A stretch of 64,000 nucleotides of DNA from Cyanophora paradoxa. Taxonomy: Eukaryota; Glaucocystophyceae; Cyanophorales; Cyanophoraceae. The stretch covers positions 1-64,000 of the forward strand of contig QPMI01000672.1 in the NCBI GenBank assembly GCA_004431415.1. The letters run 5' to 3'. The notes under the pieces were generated by a model, which was given only the letters and a program-made list of their open reading frames with translations, was not told where the DNA came from and searched no databases. The position numbers and the translations under genes are program-made. Shown piece after piece: positions 11,301 to 23,300 of the stretch. Position 1 is the stretch's first letter; each line of letters begins with the position of its first letter.

Positions 11301-14300
11301 CAGGACACCGCCGCCAAAACAGCGCAAAAAAGTGGCAGTACATCTGCGATCAGGCGCGGGGCGCAGTCGCGCTGATAGAACGCAAGAAGCTCACCGCGAA
11401 CGAGGCCTGCTACCTTGTCGAGGCCGTAGTGCAGGCCCGCATCTCGTACGGCCTGAAGCTCATGACCCTGAGCGAGAGTCAGTGCCAGGAACTCGATCGT
11501 ATTTGGATGAGGGTCGTCAAGCACCACGGGAACCTCGCCGCCTCGACGACGAATTACGCAATCTGGAGCCACGGGGGGTACAGCCTCAAACGAACAGCCC
11601 ACCTGCAAGCGGAGGCGCAAATCACAGAGGCTCAGATCCGGCTCTGCGCGCCCGAGGGCTCGCTGCTGGCTCGGGGGGTACGGCACCGGGTGCGCGCACT
11701 GCAGGAGAAGCTTGGGGTGCCTCTGCTCCCGACCGAGTTCCTAAACGCGCCCATCTCCAGCGAACTCGCCCGCGGGAACTCCCTGGCGGCGATCATGCCG
11801 CAAATGCAGCGCCGTAAGTACCGGCTGATGTCGAATCACGCGCGCTATGCGGCGTTCCGCACCTTGCCCGGGGCGGAGCCTTGGCCTGACCCGGAGCGCC
11901 TCGACCGGCGCTACGTCGTGGCAATGCACATCCAAGATCCGTCTTCAGCGTCGCGGCCCTGCCCTGTACGGGGCGGGCGTGACGACCATGGACGCGGTGA
12001 CGGCAGCGGACGGCGAGACCCTGCGAACCTGGCAGGACCTGTACATGGGCGCGCCCAAGGGGACGCTGCAGAAGAGCGAGCCTGCGTGGTGGCGTGAGGT
12101 AGCGAACGCGCTCGCGGTTGATGGGAAGCAGCTGCGGCACCCGATGCGGCGGGCAGGAGAGCGCGCGTCAGCCATGGCCTCGCTCCCTGGCGGGCCCGGA
12201 AGGTGAAGTGGGCAAAGGACGCGTTCGTAGCCGTATTTGAGGCGGAGCAACTGCACGATGAATCTGCCGAGCCCCACGTGGGGCGAGTCGTTACGTTCAA
12301 ATCCGAGACGGGCAGCATATTAGCGTCGGAGTACCTGCTGGAGCACTGGGTGCCGGTGCCGAAGGGCGCGGACCCCGACGCGGAGAAAGAGGGACTCTAC
12401 TGCCGGTGCGACGGTCACTGCCGGCACCCCGAAATAGAGGGCGGACGAGCACGTACACGGCGGTGCAGGGGACAGGGAAGCAGTACTGGCACCATGACGA
12501 CCGGTGCACGCGCAATGCTCCATCGCGCTGCCCCGAAATGAGTCAGTGCGACGGCTCGTGGACGCACGGGAAGGGCTGGTGGAGGAGGAGGATACCCTCC
12601 TCGCCTTGGAAGGCGAACCGACGGAGGAGACGCCGGCGGTAGCGGCGGGTCAGGAGACGAAGTCGAAGCGCGGGCGCAAGCAGGTCGCCCTGCGACCGAC
12701 CTTGGAGTACTACGACCCGGGCCTGCGCACGCAAGACGACGAGAAACGCAGGGCGCTGCTTCTCCAGGCCCGCGTGAAAGCCGTACAGGATGGTGACGAG
12801 CGCTTCCTCCGCGAACAGCTGAGCCCGGAGGCCGAGGCTGAGCTGCAGGCCGCGCTGGAAGTGGCTGCGGCGGCGACGCCGGGCGCCGAGCCGCGGGACG
12901 AGGCACAACCTGTGTCAGATTCAGCAGAGCAGAGCGAACTCTACTACGCGGCGGAGCGCCGCGCCACTGGGACTCCCGGGCGGCGCAGGAAGGGTCACCC
13001 TCACCGTTTACTGGCAGCACATGCTGGCAAATTGGAGCAGATCGAAGAGGCGGAACTCGCGAAGCTCGGCCGTCGCCCGGGAAACTCGAGCAGTGGATAT
13101 GGACGGACGGGAGCCTGAAGAAGGGTCAAACGGAAGGGGCGCACGCGGGCCTCGGCGTCGTGAGCCCGGCTGAGTTCCCGGACGGGACCGTGGCGAACCA
13201 CCCGGAATGGGCAGGCACGTACGTTGGCAGGCTGCGCGGGCTTCAAGAGAACAACAAGGCTGAGCTCCAGGCTGCGATCGTCGCCGACGTGCTCGCGGCG
13301 CAGGGGTGCGCCTGCACACGGACAGTCAGAACGTCTGCACGTGGTTCGATAAGTTCGTGCTGAATGCGCACGATATGCACATGCGAGACTACATCCGGAA
13401 CACGTGCAGCGCTGAGCTGTACGCGTGGTCCAAGTTCCGCGCCCTGGTGATGGGACGGGATCGGCAGCGGCCGGCTGCGGTTATCAAGGTCAAGGCGCAC
13501 AGCGACGAGGATATGCACGAGCTAAACGACGCCGCCGACAGAGCGGCCGATCAAGGCGCGCACCTGGAACAGGAGGAACTGGACGAGAACATCTTCCTGC
13601 CGCCCGAGTTCAGCATGCCGGCAGTGCTGACGATCGAGGACCGACCGGGATAGTCAGGCGAGTCGAAGGCGACCCTCGCGGCACGCCGCTGTGCTTCACG
13701 CGCACCACACGCACTTCGCGTGGGCGAACCAGCTCAAGGCCGGGGAGTGGCTACGGCTGCCAGTGGATCACGGCGCAGTATACGATCAGATGGCTATGGG
13801 GCCCCGCCGAGTCGGAGTGAGCCGAGAGAGCAACTGCTTCCGGGGTACGCACATGAAACTCGTTTTGGGTACGGTGGCGACGGCCCTCGTCCGCAAGCGA
13901 GACGCGCCCGAGCTCTACAGCGAAGTGAACCCGGCAGGACTCTGTGCGCTCTGCAGCACACGGGAAATCGATGGCGACGGCCGGCCCCAGCTTGTGACTG
14001 GGCCCGAGGAGACGCTGGAGCACGTCCTCACCTGCCCCAGCGCGGTGGCGACGGAGGCGCGCACCGCTGCGGAAGCACGCATCGCAGCGACGGTCAGCGA
14101 GGCCCTCGAAGGCGCGCAGAAGCGGTCAGTGCCACACGCGCTCTCCAGCTCCCTGAAGGTCACGAGAGTAAACGACCCGACGCTCACGGCAGCTGAACGG
14201 CAGGCGCAGATGTGCGTGCTACGGGGGCTGCCCCGGCGGGCCTCACCGATATGATTCGCGAGACCGTCACGGACGCCAAGAAAGCTGCCCAGGTCGTGCG

Positions 14301-17300
14301 CAAGCTGACGACGGCCATAGGCGAGCAGGCCCATAAAACGTGGGCCGCCAGATGCCAGGCGTACGCGGAGTGGGAGAAGGCGTGCGGGATCACGAAGGTC
14401 ATGAAAGAACGTCGCGCCAAGGCGAAGCGCACTGAGGCGCGCGGGCGCGAGGCCGACGCGCCGCCTGACGATACGGCTGGCAACGCTCGCAGGAAGCGCG
14501 CGGATCCGGAGCCCCGGCAGCGGGAACGCTGCAGGGAGTGCGGTGCCCTCGAGTCCCGCCACCAAGGCGGGGAAACCCTAGCCCTCTCACACCTGAGCTG
14601 CCCGCCAGACGACTACGGCTGGGTCCGGGCTTCAGCGGCCATGCAAGTATACGACCATACGAACAGGTATGCTTGGGGCGTGGGCACACAGAGGGCGCGC
14701 CCGCGCTAGAGGGAGACACTGGGGGATTGCGGTCTGGGGCGGGCCGGAGGACGCAACACCAACAAATGGAGGCGGCGGAGGCGACGGCAGGAGGCGGCCA
14801 GTAGCCCAATCTACTGGGCTGGCGAGGAGCCTGGCACACGGCGCGGCGAGGCCCTTGGGCAGCGCTGGCGGCGGACATACCATGATTGGGAGTCTTTTGT
14901 AGAGATAGGACCTCGTAGCCGGGAGTTTAGGTTGGTTTAGAAATCGATACAGCTAGCTTCCACATCATTAGTATTAGTTAGAAACCTCCTTAGCTAGATA
15001 TCTAGACACGAAACCTTCAAACCTTTCGTTCATTTTGTACTTTCTAAAGCACAGCATACGACGGTCCTCGATAGTATCTAGTCGGAGAGATTTATTGGGC
15101 GATGTGAAACTCATTGTAGTTGTGTTGTGTGCTAATGCAAGAGATTTTAGTCGGCCCGTACGTCGGCGCCACGTTGTCCCCGCTGTACCCCACCGCCGAG
15201 AGCGCCCAGCTCACGGGCACCGTCACCGACGTCGTCGACTGCGGGATCGGCGTCCCCACCGTCACGTTCTCCACCGTCTTTGCGTGCACTGCGCCCCACG
15301 CCCCGCGTCAGCCTCCATCCCAGGACCCGCAAAAAAGTGTCTGCCGTGGCCCCACGCACCCGTCGAGTACGCCGTGGCGCTCGACGCCACCCCCAGGTAC
15401 GAGTAGTACACCGTCGCCGCGCAGCTCGTCACGTGCGACTGCACCTGCCACCTCCCGGAGCCCGCGCTGACCAGCACCGTGGCCGAGCCCGTCCCCGTCT
15501 CCGAGGCCACTGTCGCGTTCGAGGCCGAGTCCGCCACGCCGTTGCTCGAGCAGCTCACGGTCACGTTCGCGTACGCCGGCTCCGTGCCCGACGCCCCCGT
15601 CGTATTCCAGGACACCGCCGCCAAAACAGCGTCCGCCCCGCTCGACGAGACCGTCACCGACGGCGGCCCCACCGACTTGGCTGCGAGCAGGCGTCAGGGC
15701 CCAGCGCGACGCGGCCGCCCCGCGGCTCCACCCCGCGCCCCGCCCCCGCGCACCGAACAGCGATGCTGCCGTCGACGAGTTCGTGCTCATCGTGCTTGAC
15801 GCGGCGCCCGGTGTGAAGTCAGGCGCCGCGCCCGTCACGGTCCCCGCGTACGCCGTCAGATTGGCCCCGCTGCACGTGATCGTGTACGACGCGCCCATCT
15901 CGGGGAGCCCCAAGACGGTCACGTTGGCGCTCGTCGCCCCAGCCGTGATCGTGCCGCTCGCCAGGGAGCCCGTCCGCGTCACGCCGGCCCCGGAGCAGCT
16001 CACCTCCAGCGGCCCGTACGTCGGCGCCACGGTGTCCCCGCTGTACCCCACCGCCGAGAGCGCCCAGCTCACGGGCACCGTCACCGACGTCGTCGACTGC
16101 GGGATCGGCGTCCCCACCGTCACGTTCTCCACCGTCTTTGCGTGCACTGCGCCCCACGCCCCGCGTCAGCCTCCATCCCAGGACCCGCAAAAAAGTGTCT
16201 GCCGTGGCCCCACGCACCCGTCGAGTACGCCGTGGCGCTCGACGCCACCCCCAGGTACGAGTAGTACACCGTCGCCGCGCAGCTCGTCACGTGCGACTGC
16301 ACCTGCCACCTCCCGGAGCCCGCGCTGACCAGCACCGTGGCCGAGCCCGTCCCCGTCTCCGAGGCCACTGTCGCGTTCGAGGCCGAGTCCGCCACGCCGT
16401 TGCTCGAGCAGCTCACGGTCACGTTCGCGTACGCCGGCTCCGTGCCCGACGCCCCCGTCGTATTCCAGGACACCGCCGCCAAAACAGCGTCCGCCCCGCT
16501 CGACGAGACCGTCACCGACGGCGGCCCCACCGACTTGGCTGCGAGCAGGCGTCAGGGCCCAGCGCGACGCGGCCGCCCCGCGGCTCCACCCGCGCCCCGC
16601 CCCGCGCACCGAACAGCGATGCTGCCGTCGACGAGTTCGTGCTCATCGTGCTTGACGCGGCGCCCGGTGTGAAGTCAGGCGCCGCGCCCGTCACGGTCCC
16701 CGCGTACGCCGTCAGATTGGCCCCGCTGCACGTGATCGTGTACGACGCGCCCATCTCGGGGAGCCCCAAGACGGTCACGTTGGCGCTCGTCGCCCCAGCC
16801 GTGATCGTGCCGCTCGCCAGGGAGCCCGTCCGCGTCACGCCGGCCCGGAGCAGCTCACCTCCAGCGGCCCGTACGTCGGCGCCACGTTGTCCCCGCTGTA
16901 CCCCACCGCCGAGAGCGCCCAGCTCACGGGCACCGTCACCGACGTCGTCGACTGCGGGATCGGCGTCCCCACCGTCACGTTCTCCACCGTCTTTGCGTGC
17001 ACTGCGCCCCACGCCCCGCGTCAGCCTCCATCCCAGGACCCGCAAAAAGTGTCTGCCGTGGCCCCACGCACCCGTCGAGTACGCCGTGGCGCTCGACGCC
17101 ACCCCCAGGTACGAGTAGTACACCGTCGCCGCGCAGCTCGTCACGTGCGACTGCACCTGCCACCTCCCGGAGCCCGCGCTGACCAGCACCGTGGCCGAGC
17201 CCGTCCCCGTCTCCGAGGCCACTGTCGCGTTCGAGGCCGAGTCCGCCACGCCGTTGCTCGAGCAGCTCACGGTCACGTTCGCGTACGCCGGCTCCGTGCC

Positions 17301-20300
17301 CGACGCCCCCGTCGTATTCCAGGACACCGCCGCCAAAACAGCGTCCGCCCCGCTCGACGAGACCGTCACCGACGGCGGCCCACCGACTTGGCTGCGAGCA
17401 GGCGTCAGGGCCCAGCGCGACGCGGCCGCCCCGCGGCTCCACCCCGCGCCCCGCCCCGCGCACCGAACAGCGATGCTGCCGTCGACGAGTTCGTGCTCAT
17501 CGTGCTTGACGCGGCGCCCGGTGTGAAGTCAGGCGCCGCGCCCGTCACGGTCCCCGCGTACGCCGTCAGATTGGCCCCGCTGCACGTGATCGTGTACGAC
17601 GCGCCCATCTCGGGGAGCCCCAAGACGGTCACGTTGGCGCTCGTCGCCCCAGCCGTGATCGTGCCGCTCGCCAGGGAGCCCGTCCGCGTCACGCCGGCCC
17701 CGGAGCAGCTCACCTCCAGCGGCCCGTACGTCGGCGCCACGTTGTCCCCGCTGTACCCCACCGCCGAGAGCGCCCAGCTCACGGGCACCGTCACCGACGT
17801 CGTCGACTGCGGGATCGGCGTCCCCACCGTCACGTTCTCCACCGTCTTTGCGTGCACTGCGCCCCACGCCCCGCGTCAGCCTCCATCCCAGGACCCGCAA
17901 AAAGTGTCTGCCGTGGCCCCACGCACCCGTCGAGTACGCCGTGGCGCTCGACGCCACCCCCAGGTACGAGTAGTACACCGTCGCCGCGCAGCTCGTCACG
18001 TGCGACTGCACCTGCCACCTCCCGGAGCCCGCGCTGACCAGCACCGTGGCCGAGCCCGTCCCCGTCTCCGAGGCCACTGTCGCGTTCGAGGCCGAGTCCG
18101 CCACGCCGTTGCTCGAGCAGCTCACGGTCACGTTCGCGTACGCCGGCTCCGTGCCCGACGCCCCGTCGTATTCCAGGACACCGCCGCCAAAACAGCGTCC
18201 GCCCCGCTCGACGAGACCGTCACCGACGGCGGCCCCACCGACTTGGCTGCGAGCAGGCGTCAGGGCCCAGCGCGACGCGGCCGCCCCGCGGCTCCACCCC
18301 GCGCCCCGCCCCGCGCACCGAACAGCGATGCTGCCGTCGACGAGTTCGTGCTCATCGTGCTTGACGCGGCGCCCGGTGTGAAGTCAGGCGCCGCGCCCGT
18401 CACGGTCCCCGCGTACGCCGTCAGATTGGCCCCGCTGCACGTGATCGTGTACGACGCGCCCATCTCGGGGAGCCCCAAGACGGTCACGCTGGCGCTCGTC
18501 GCCCCAGCCGTGATCGTGCCGCTCGCCAGGGAGCCCGTCCGCGTCACGCCGGCCCCGGAGCAGCTCACCTCCAGCGGCCCGTACGTCGGCGCCACGTTGT
18601 CCCCGCTGTACCCCACCGCCGAGAGCGCCCAGCTCACGGGCACCGTCACCGACGTCGTCGACTGCGGGATCGGCGTCCCCACCGTCACGTTCTCCACCGT
18701 CTTTGCGTGCACTGCGCCCCACGCCCCGCGTCAGCCTCCATCCCAGGACCCGCAAAAAAGTGTCTGCCGTGGCCCCACGCACCCGTCGAGTACGCCGTGG
18801 CGCTCGACGCCACCCCCAGGTACGAGTAGTACACCGTCGCCGCGCAGCTCGTCACGTGCGACTGCACCTGCCACCTCCCGGAGCCCGCGCTGACCAGCAC
18901 CGTGGCCGAGCCCGTCCCCGTCTCCGAGGCCACTGTCGCGTTCGAGGCCGAGTCCGCCACGCCGTTGCTCGAGCAGCTCACGGTCACGTTCGCGTACGCC
19001 GGCTCCGTGCCCGACGCCCCCGTCGTATTCCAGGACACCGCCGCCAAAACAGCGTCCGCCCCGCTCGACGAGACCGTCACCGACGGCGGCCCCACCGACT
19101 TGGCTGCGAGCAGGCGTCAGGGCCCAGCGCGACGCGGCCGCCCCGCGGCTCCACCCCGCGCCCCGCCCCGCGCACCGAACAGCGATGCTGCCGTCGACGA
19201 GTTCGTGCTCATCGTGCTTGACGCGGCGCCCGGTGTGAAGTCAGGCGCCGCGCCCGTCACGGTCCCCGCGTACGCCGTCAGATTGGCCCCGCTGCACGTG
19301 ATCGTGTACGACGCGCCCATCTCGGGAGCCCCAAGACGGTCACGTTGGCGCTCGTCGCCCCAGCCGTGATCGTGCCGCTCGCCAGGGAGCCCGTCCGCGT
19401 CACGCCGGCCCCGGAGCAGCTCACCTCCAGCGGCCCGTACGTCGGCGCCACGTTGTCCCCGCTGTACCCCACCGCCGAGAGCGCCCAGCTCACGGGCACC
19501 GTCACCGACGTCGTCGACTGCGGATCGGCGTCCCCACCGTCACGTTCTCCACCGTCTTTGCGTGCACTGCGCCCCACGCCCCGCGTCAGCCTCCATCCCA
19601 GGACCCGCAAAAAAGTGTCTGCCGTGGCCCCACGCACCCGTCGAGTACGCCGTGGCGCTCGACGCCACCCCCAGGTACGAGTAGTACACCGTCGCCGCGC
19701 AGCTCGTCACGTGCGACTGCACCTGCCACCTCCCGGAGCCCGCGCTGACCAGCACCGTGGCCGAGCCCGTCCCCGTCTCCGAGGCCACTGTCGCGTTCGA
19801 GGCCGAGTCCGCCACGCCGTTGCTCGAGCAGCTCACGGTCACGTTCGCGTACGCCGGCTCCGTGCCCGACGCCCCCGTCGTATTCCAGGACACCGCCGCC
19901 AAAACAGCGTCCGCCCGCTCGACGAGACCGTCACCGACGGCGGCCCCACCGACTTGCTGCGAGCAGGCGTCAGGGCCCAGCGCGACGCGGCCGCCCCGCG
20001 GCTCCACCCCGCGCCCCGCCCCGCGCACCGAACAGCGATGCTGCCGTCGACGAGTTCGTGCTCATCGTGCTTGACGCGGCGCCCGGTGTGAAGTCAGGCG
20101 CCGCGCCCGTCACGGTCCCCGCGTACGCCGTCAGATTGGCCCCGCTGCACGTGATCGTGTACGACGCGCCCATCTCGGGGAGCCCCAAGACGGTCACGTT
20201 GGCGCTCGTCGCCCCAGCCGTGATCGTGCCGCTCGCCAGGGAGCCCGTCCGCGTCACGCCGGCCCCGGAGCAGCTCACCTCCAGCGGCCCGTACGTCGGC

Positions 20301-23300
20301 GCCACGTTGTCCCCGCTGTACCCCACCGCCGAGAGCGCCCAGCTCACGGGCACCGTCACCGACGTCGTCGACTGCGGGATCGGCGTCCCCACCGTCACGT
20401 TCTCCACCGTCTTTGCGTGCACTGCGCCCCACGCCCCGCGTCAGCCTCCATCCCAGGACCCGCAAAAAAGTGTCTGCCGTGGCCCCACGCACCCGTCGAG
20501 TACGCCGTGGCGCTCGACGCCACCCCAGGTACGAGTAGTACACCGTCGCCGCGCAGCTCGTCACGTGCGACTGCACCTGCCACCTCCCGGAGCCCGCGCT
20601 GACCACACCGTGGCCGAGCCCGTCCCCGTCTCCGAGGCCACTGTCGCGTTCGAGGCCGAGCCGCCACGCCGTTGCTCGAGCAGCTCACGGTCACGTTCGC
20701 GTACGCCGGCTCCGTGCCCGACGCCCCGTCGTATTCCAGGACACCGCCGCCAAAACAGCGTCCGCCCGCTCGACGAGACCGTCACCGACGGCGGCCCCAC
20801 CGACTTGGCTGCGAGCAGGCGTCAGGGCCCAGCGCGACGCGGCCGCCCCGCGGCTCCACCCCGCGCCCCGCCCCCGCGCACCGAACAGCGATGCTGCCGT
20901 CGACGAGTTCGTGCTCATCGTGCTTGACGCGGCGCCCGGTGTGAAGTCAGGCGCCGTGCCCGTCACGGTCCCCGCGTACGCCGTCAGATTGGCCCCGCTG
21001 CACGTGATCGTGTACGACGCGCCCATCTCGGGGAGCCCCAAGACGGTCACGTTGGCGCTCGTCGCCCCAGCCGTGATCGTGCCGCTCGCCAGGGAGCCCG
21101 TCCGCGTCACGCCGGCCCCGGAGCAGCTCACCTCCAGCGGCCCGTACGTCGGCGCCACGTTGTCCCCGCTGTACCCCACCGCCGAGAGCGCCCAGCTCAC
21201 GGGCACCGTCACCGACGTCGTCGACTGCGGGATCGGCGTCCCCACCGTCACGTTCTCCACCGTCTTTGCGTGCACTGCGCCCCACGCCCCGCGTCAGCCT
21301 CCATCCCAGGACCCGCAAAAAAGTGTCTGCCGTGGCCCCACGCACCCGTCGAGTACGCCGTGGCGCTCGACGCCACCCCCAGGTACGAGTAGTACACCGT
21401 CGCCGCGCAGCTCGTCACGTGCGACTGCACCTGCCACCTCCCGGAGCCCGCGCTGACCAGCACCGTGGCCGAGCCCGTCCCCGTCTCCGAGGCCACTGTC
21501 GCGTTCGAGGCCGAGTCCGCCACGCCGTTGCTCGAGCAGCTCACGGTCACGTTCGCGTACGCCGGCTCCGTGCCCGACGCCCCCGTCGTATTCCAGGACA
21601 CCGCCGCCAAAACAGCGTCCGCCCCGCTCGACGAGACCGTCACCGACGGCGGCCCCACCGACTTGGCTGCGAGCAGGCGTCAGGGCCCAGCGCGACGCGG
21701 CCGCCCCGCGGCTCCACCCCGCGCCCCGCCCCCGCGCACCGAACAGCGATGCTGCCGTCGACGAGTTCGTGCTCATCGTGCTTGACGCGGCGCCCGGTGT
21801 GAAGTCAGGCGCCGTGCCCGTCACGGTCCCCGCGTACGCCGTCAGATTGGCCCCGCTGCACGTGATCGTGTACGACGCGCCCATCTCGGGGAGCCCCAAG
21901 ACGGTCACGTTGGCGCTCGTCGCCCCAGCCGTGATCGTGCCGCTCGCCAGGGAGCCCGTCCGCGTCACGCCGGCCCCGGAGCAGCTCACCTCCAGCGGCC
22001 CGTACGTCGGCGCCACGTTGTCCCCGCTGTACCCCACCGCCGAGAGCGCCCAGCTCACGGGCACCGTCACCGACGTCGTCGACTGCGGGATCGGCGTCCC
22101 CACCGTCACGTTCTCCACCGTCTTTGCGTGCACTGCGCCCCACGCCCCGCGTCAGCCTCCATCCCAGGACCCGCAAAAAAGTGTCTGCCGTGGCCCCACG
22201 CACCCGTCGAGTACGCCGTGGCGCTCGACGCCACCCCCAGGTACGAGTAGTACACCGTCGCCGCGCAGCTCGTCACGTGCGACTGCACCTGCCACCTCCC
22301 GGAGCCCGCGCTGACCAGCACCGTGGCCGAGCCCGTCCCCGTCTCCGAGGCCACTGTCGCGTTCGAGGCCGAGTCCGCCACGCCGTTGCTCGAGCAGCTC
22401 ACGGTCACGTTCGCGTACGCCGGCTCCGTGCCCGACGCCCCCGTCGTATTCCAGGACACCGCCGCCAAAACAGCGTCCGCCCCGCTCGACGAGACCGTCA
22501 CCGACGGCGGCCCCACCGACTTGGCTGCGAGCAGGCGTCAGGGCCCAGCGCGACGCGGCCGCCCCGCGGCTCCACCCCGCGCCCCGCCCCCGCGCACCGA
22601 ACAGCGATGCTGCCGTCGACGAGTTCGTGCTCATCGTGCTTGACGCGGCGCCCGGTGTGAAGTCAGGCGCCGCGCCCGTCACGGTCCCCGCGTACGCCGT
22701 CAGATTGGCCCCGCTGCACGTGATCGTGTACGACGCGCCCATCTCGGGGAGCCCAAGACGGTCACGTTGGCGCTCGTCGCCCCAGCCGTGATCGTGCCGC
22801 TCGCCAGGGAGCCCGTCCGCGTCACGCCGGCCCCGGAGCAGCTCACCTCCAGCGGCCCGTACGTCGGCGCCACGTTGTCCCGCTGTACCCCACCGCCGAG
22901 AGCGCCCAGCTCACGGGCACCGTCACCGACGTCGTCGACTGCGGGATCGGCGTCCCCACCGTCACGTTCTCCACCGTCTTTGCGTGCACTGCGCCCCACG
23001 CCCCGCGTCAGCCTCCATCCCAGGACCCGCAAAAAAGTGTCTGCCGTGGCCCCACGCACCCGTCGAGTACGCCGTGGCGCTCGACGCCACCCCCAGGTAC
23101 GAGTAGTACACCGTCGCCGCGCAGCTCGTCACGTGCGACTGCACCTGCCACCTCCCGGAGCCCGCGCTGACCAACACCGTGGCCGAGCCCGTCCCCGTCT
23201 CCGAGGCCACTGTCGCGTTCGAGGCCGAGCCCGCCACGCCGTTGCTCGAGCAGCTCACGGTCACGTTCGCGTACGCCGGCTCCGTGCCCGACGCCCCCGT

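Larger units (their letters stand above)
11325..15151 (+). mobile_element. 5'-truncated RNase H-type LINE inserted in the array
   Basis: Non-array sequence begins exactly after acagcg of one unit and ends before cggcccgtacg of another. It carries, in order, the end of a reverse transcriptase, a linker, an RNase H, a CCHC-type zinc finger and a 3' UTR. This is the 3' portion of a non-LTR retrotransposon of the RNase H-bearing kind. About 377 bp of the repeat phase is missing across the insertion (modulo one unit) and I see no clean target-site duplication. The left junction shares gcaaaaaagtg with a sequence inside the array unit. The 3' UTR (14710-15151) is AT-richer and ends without a poly(A) tail. 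Confidence 0.82.
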
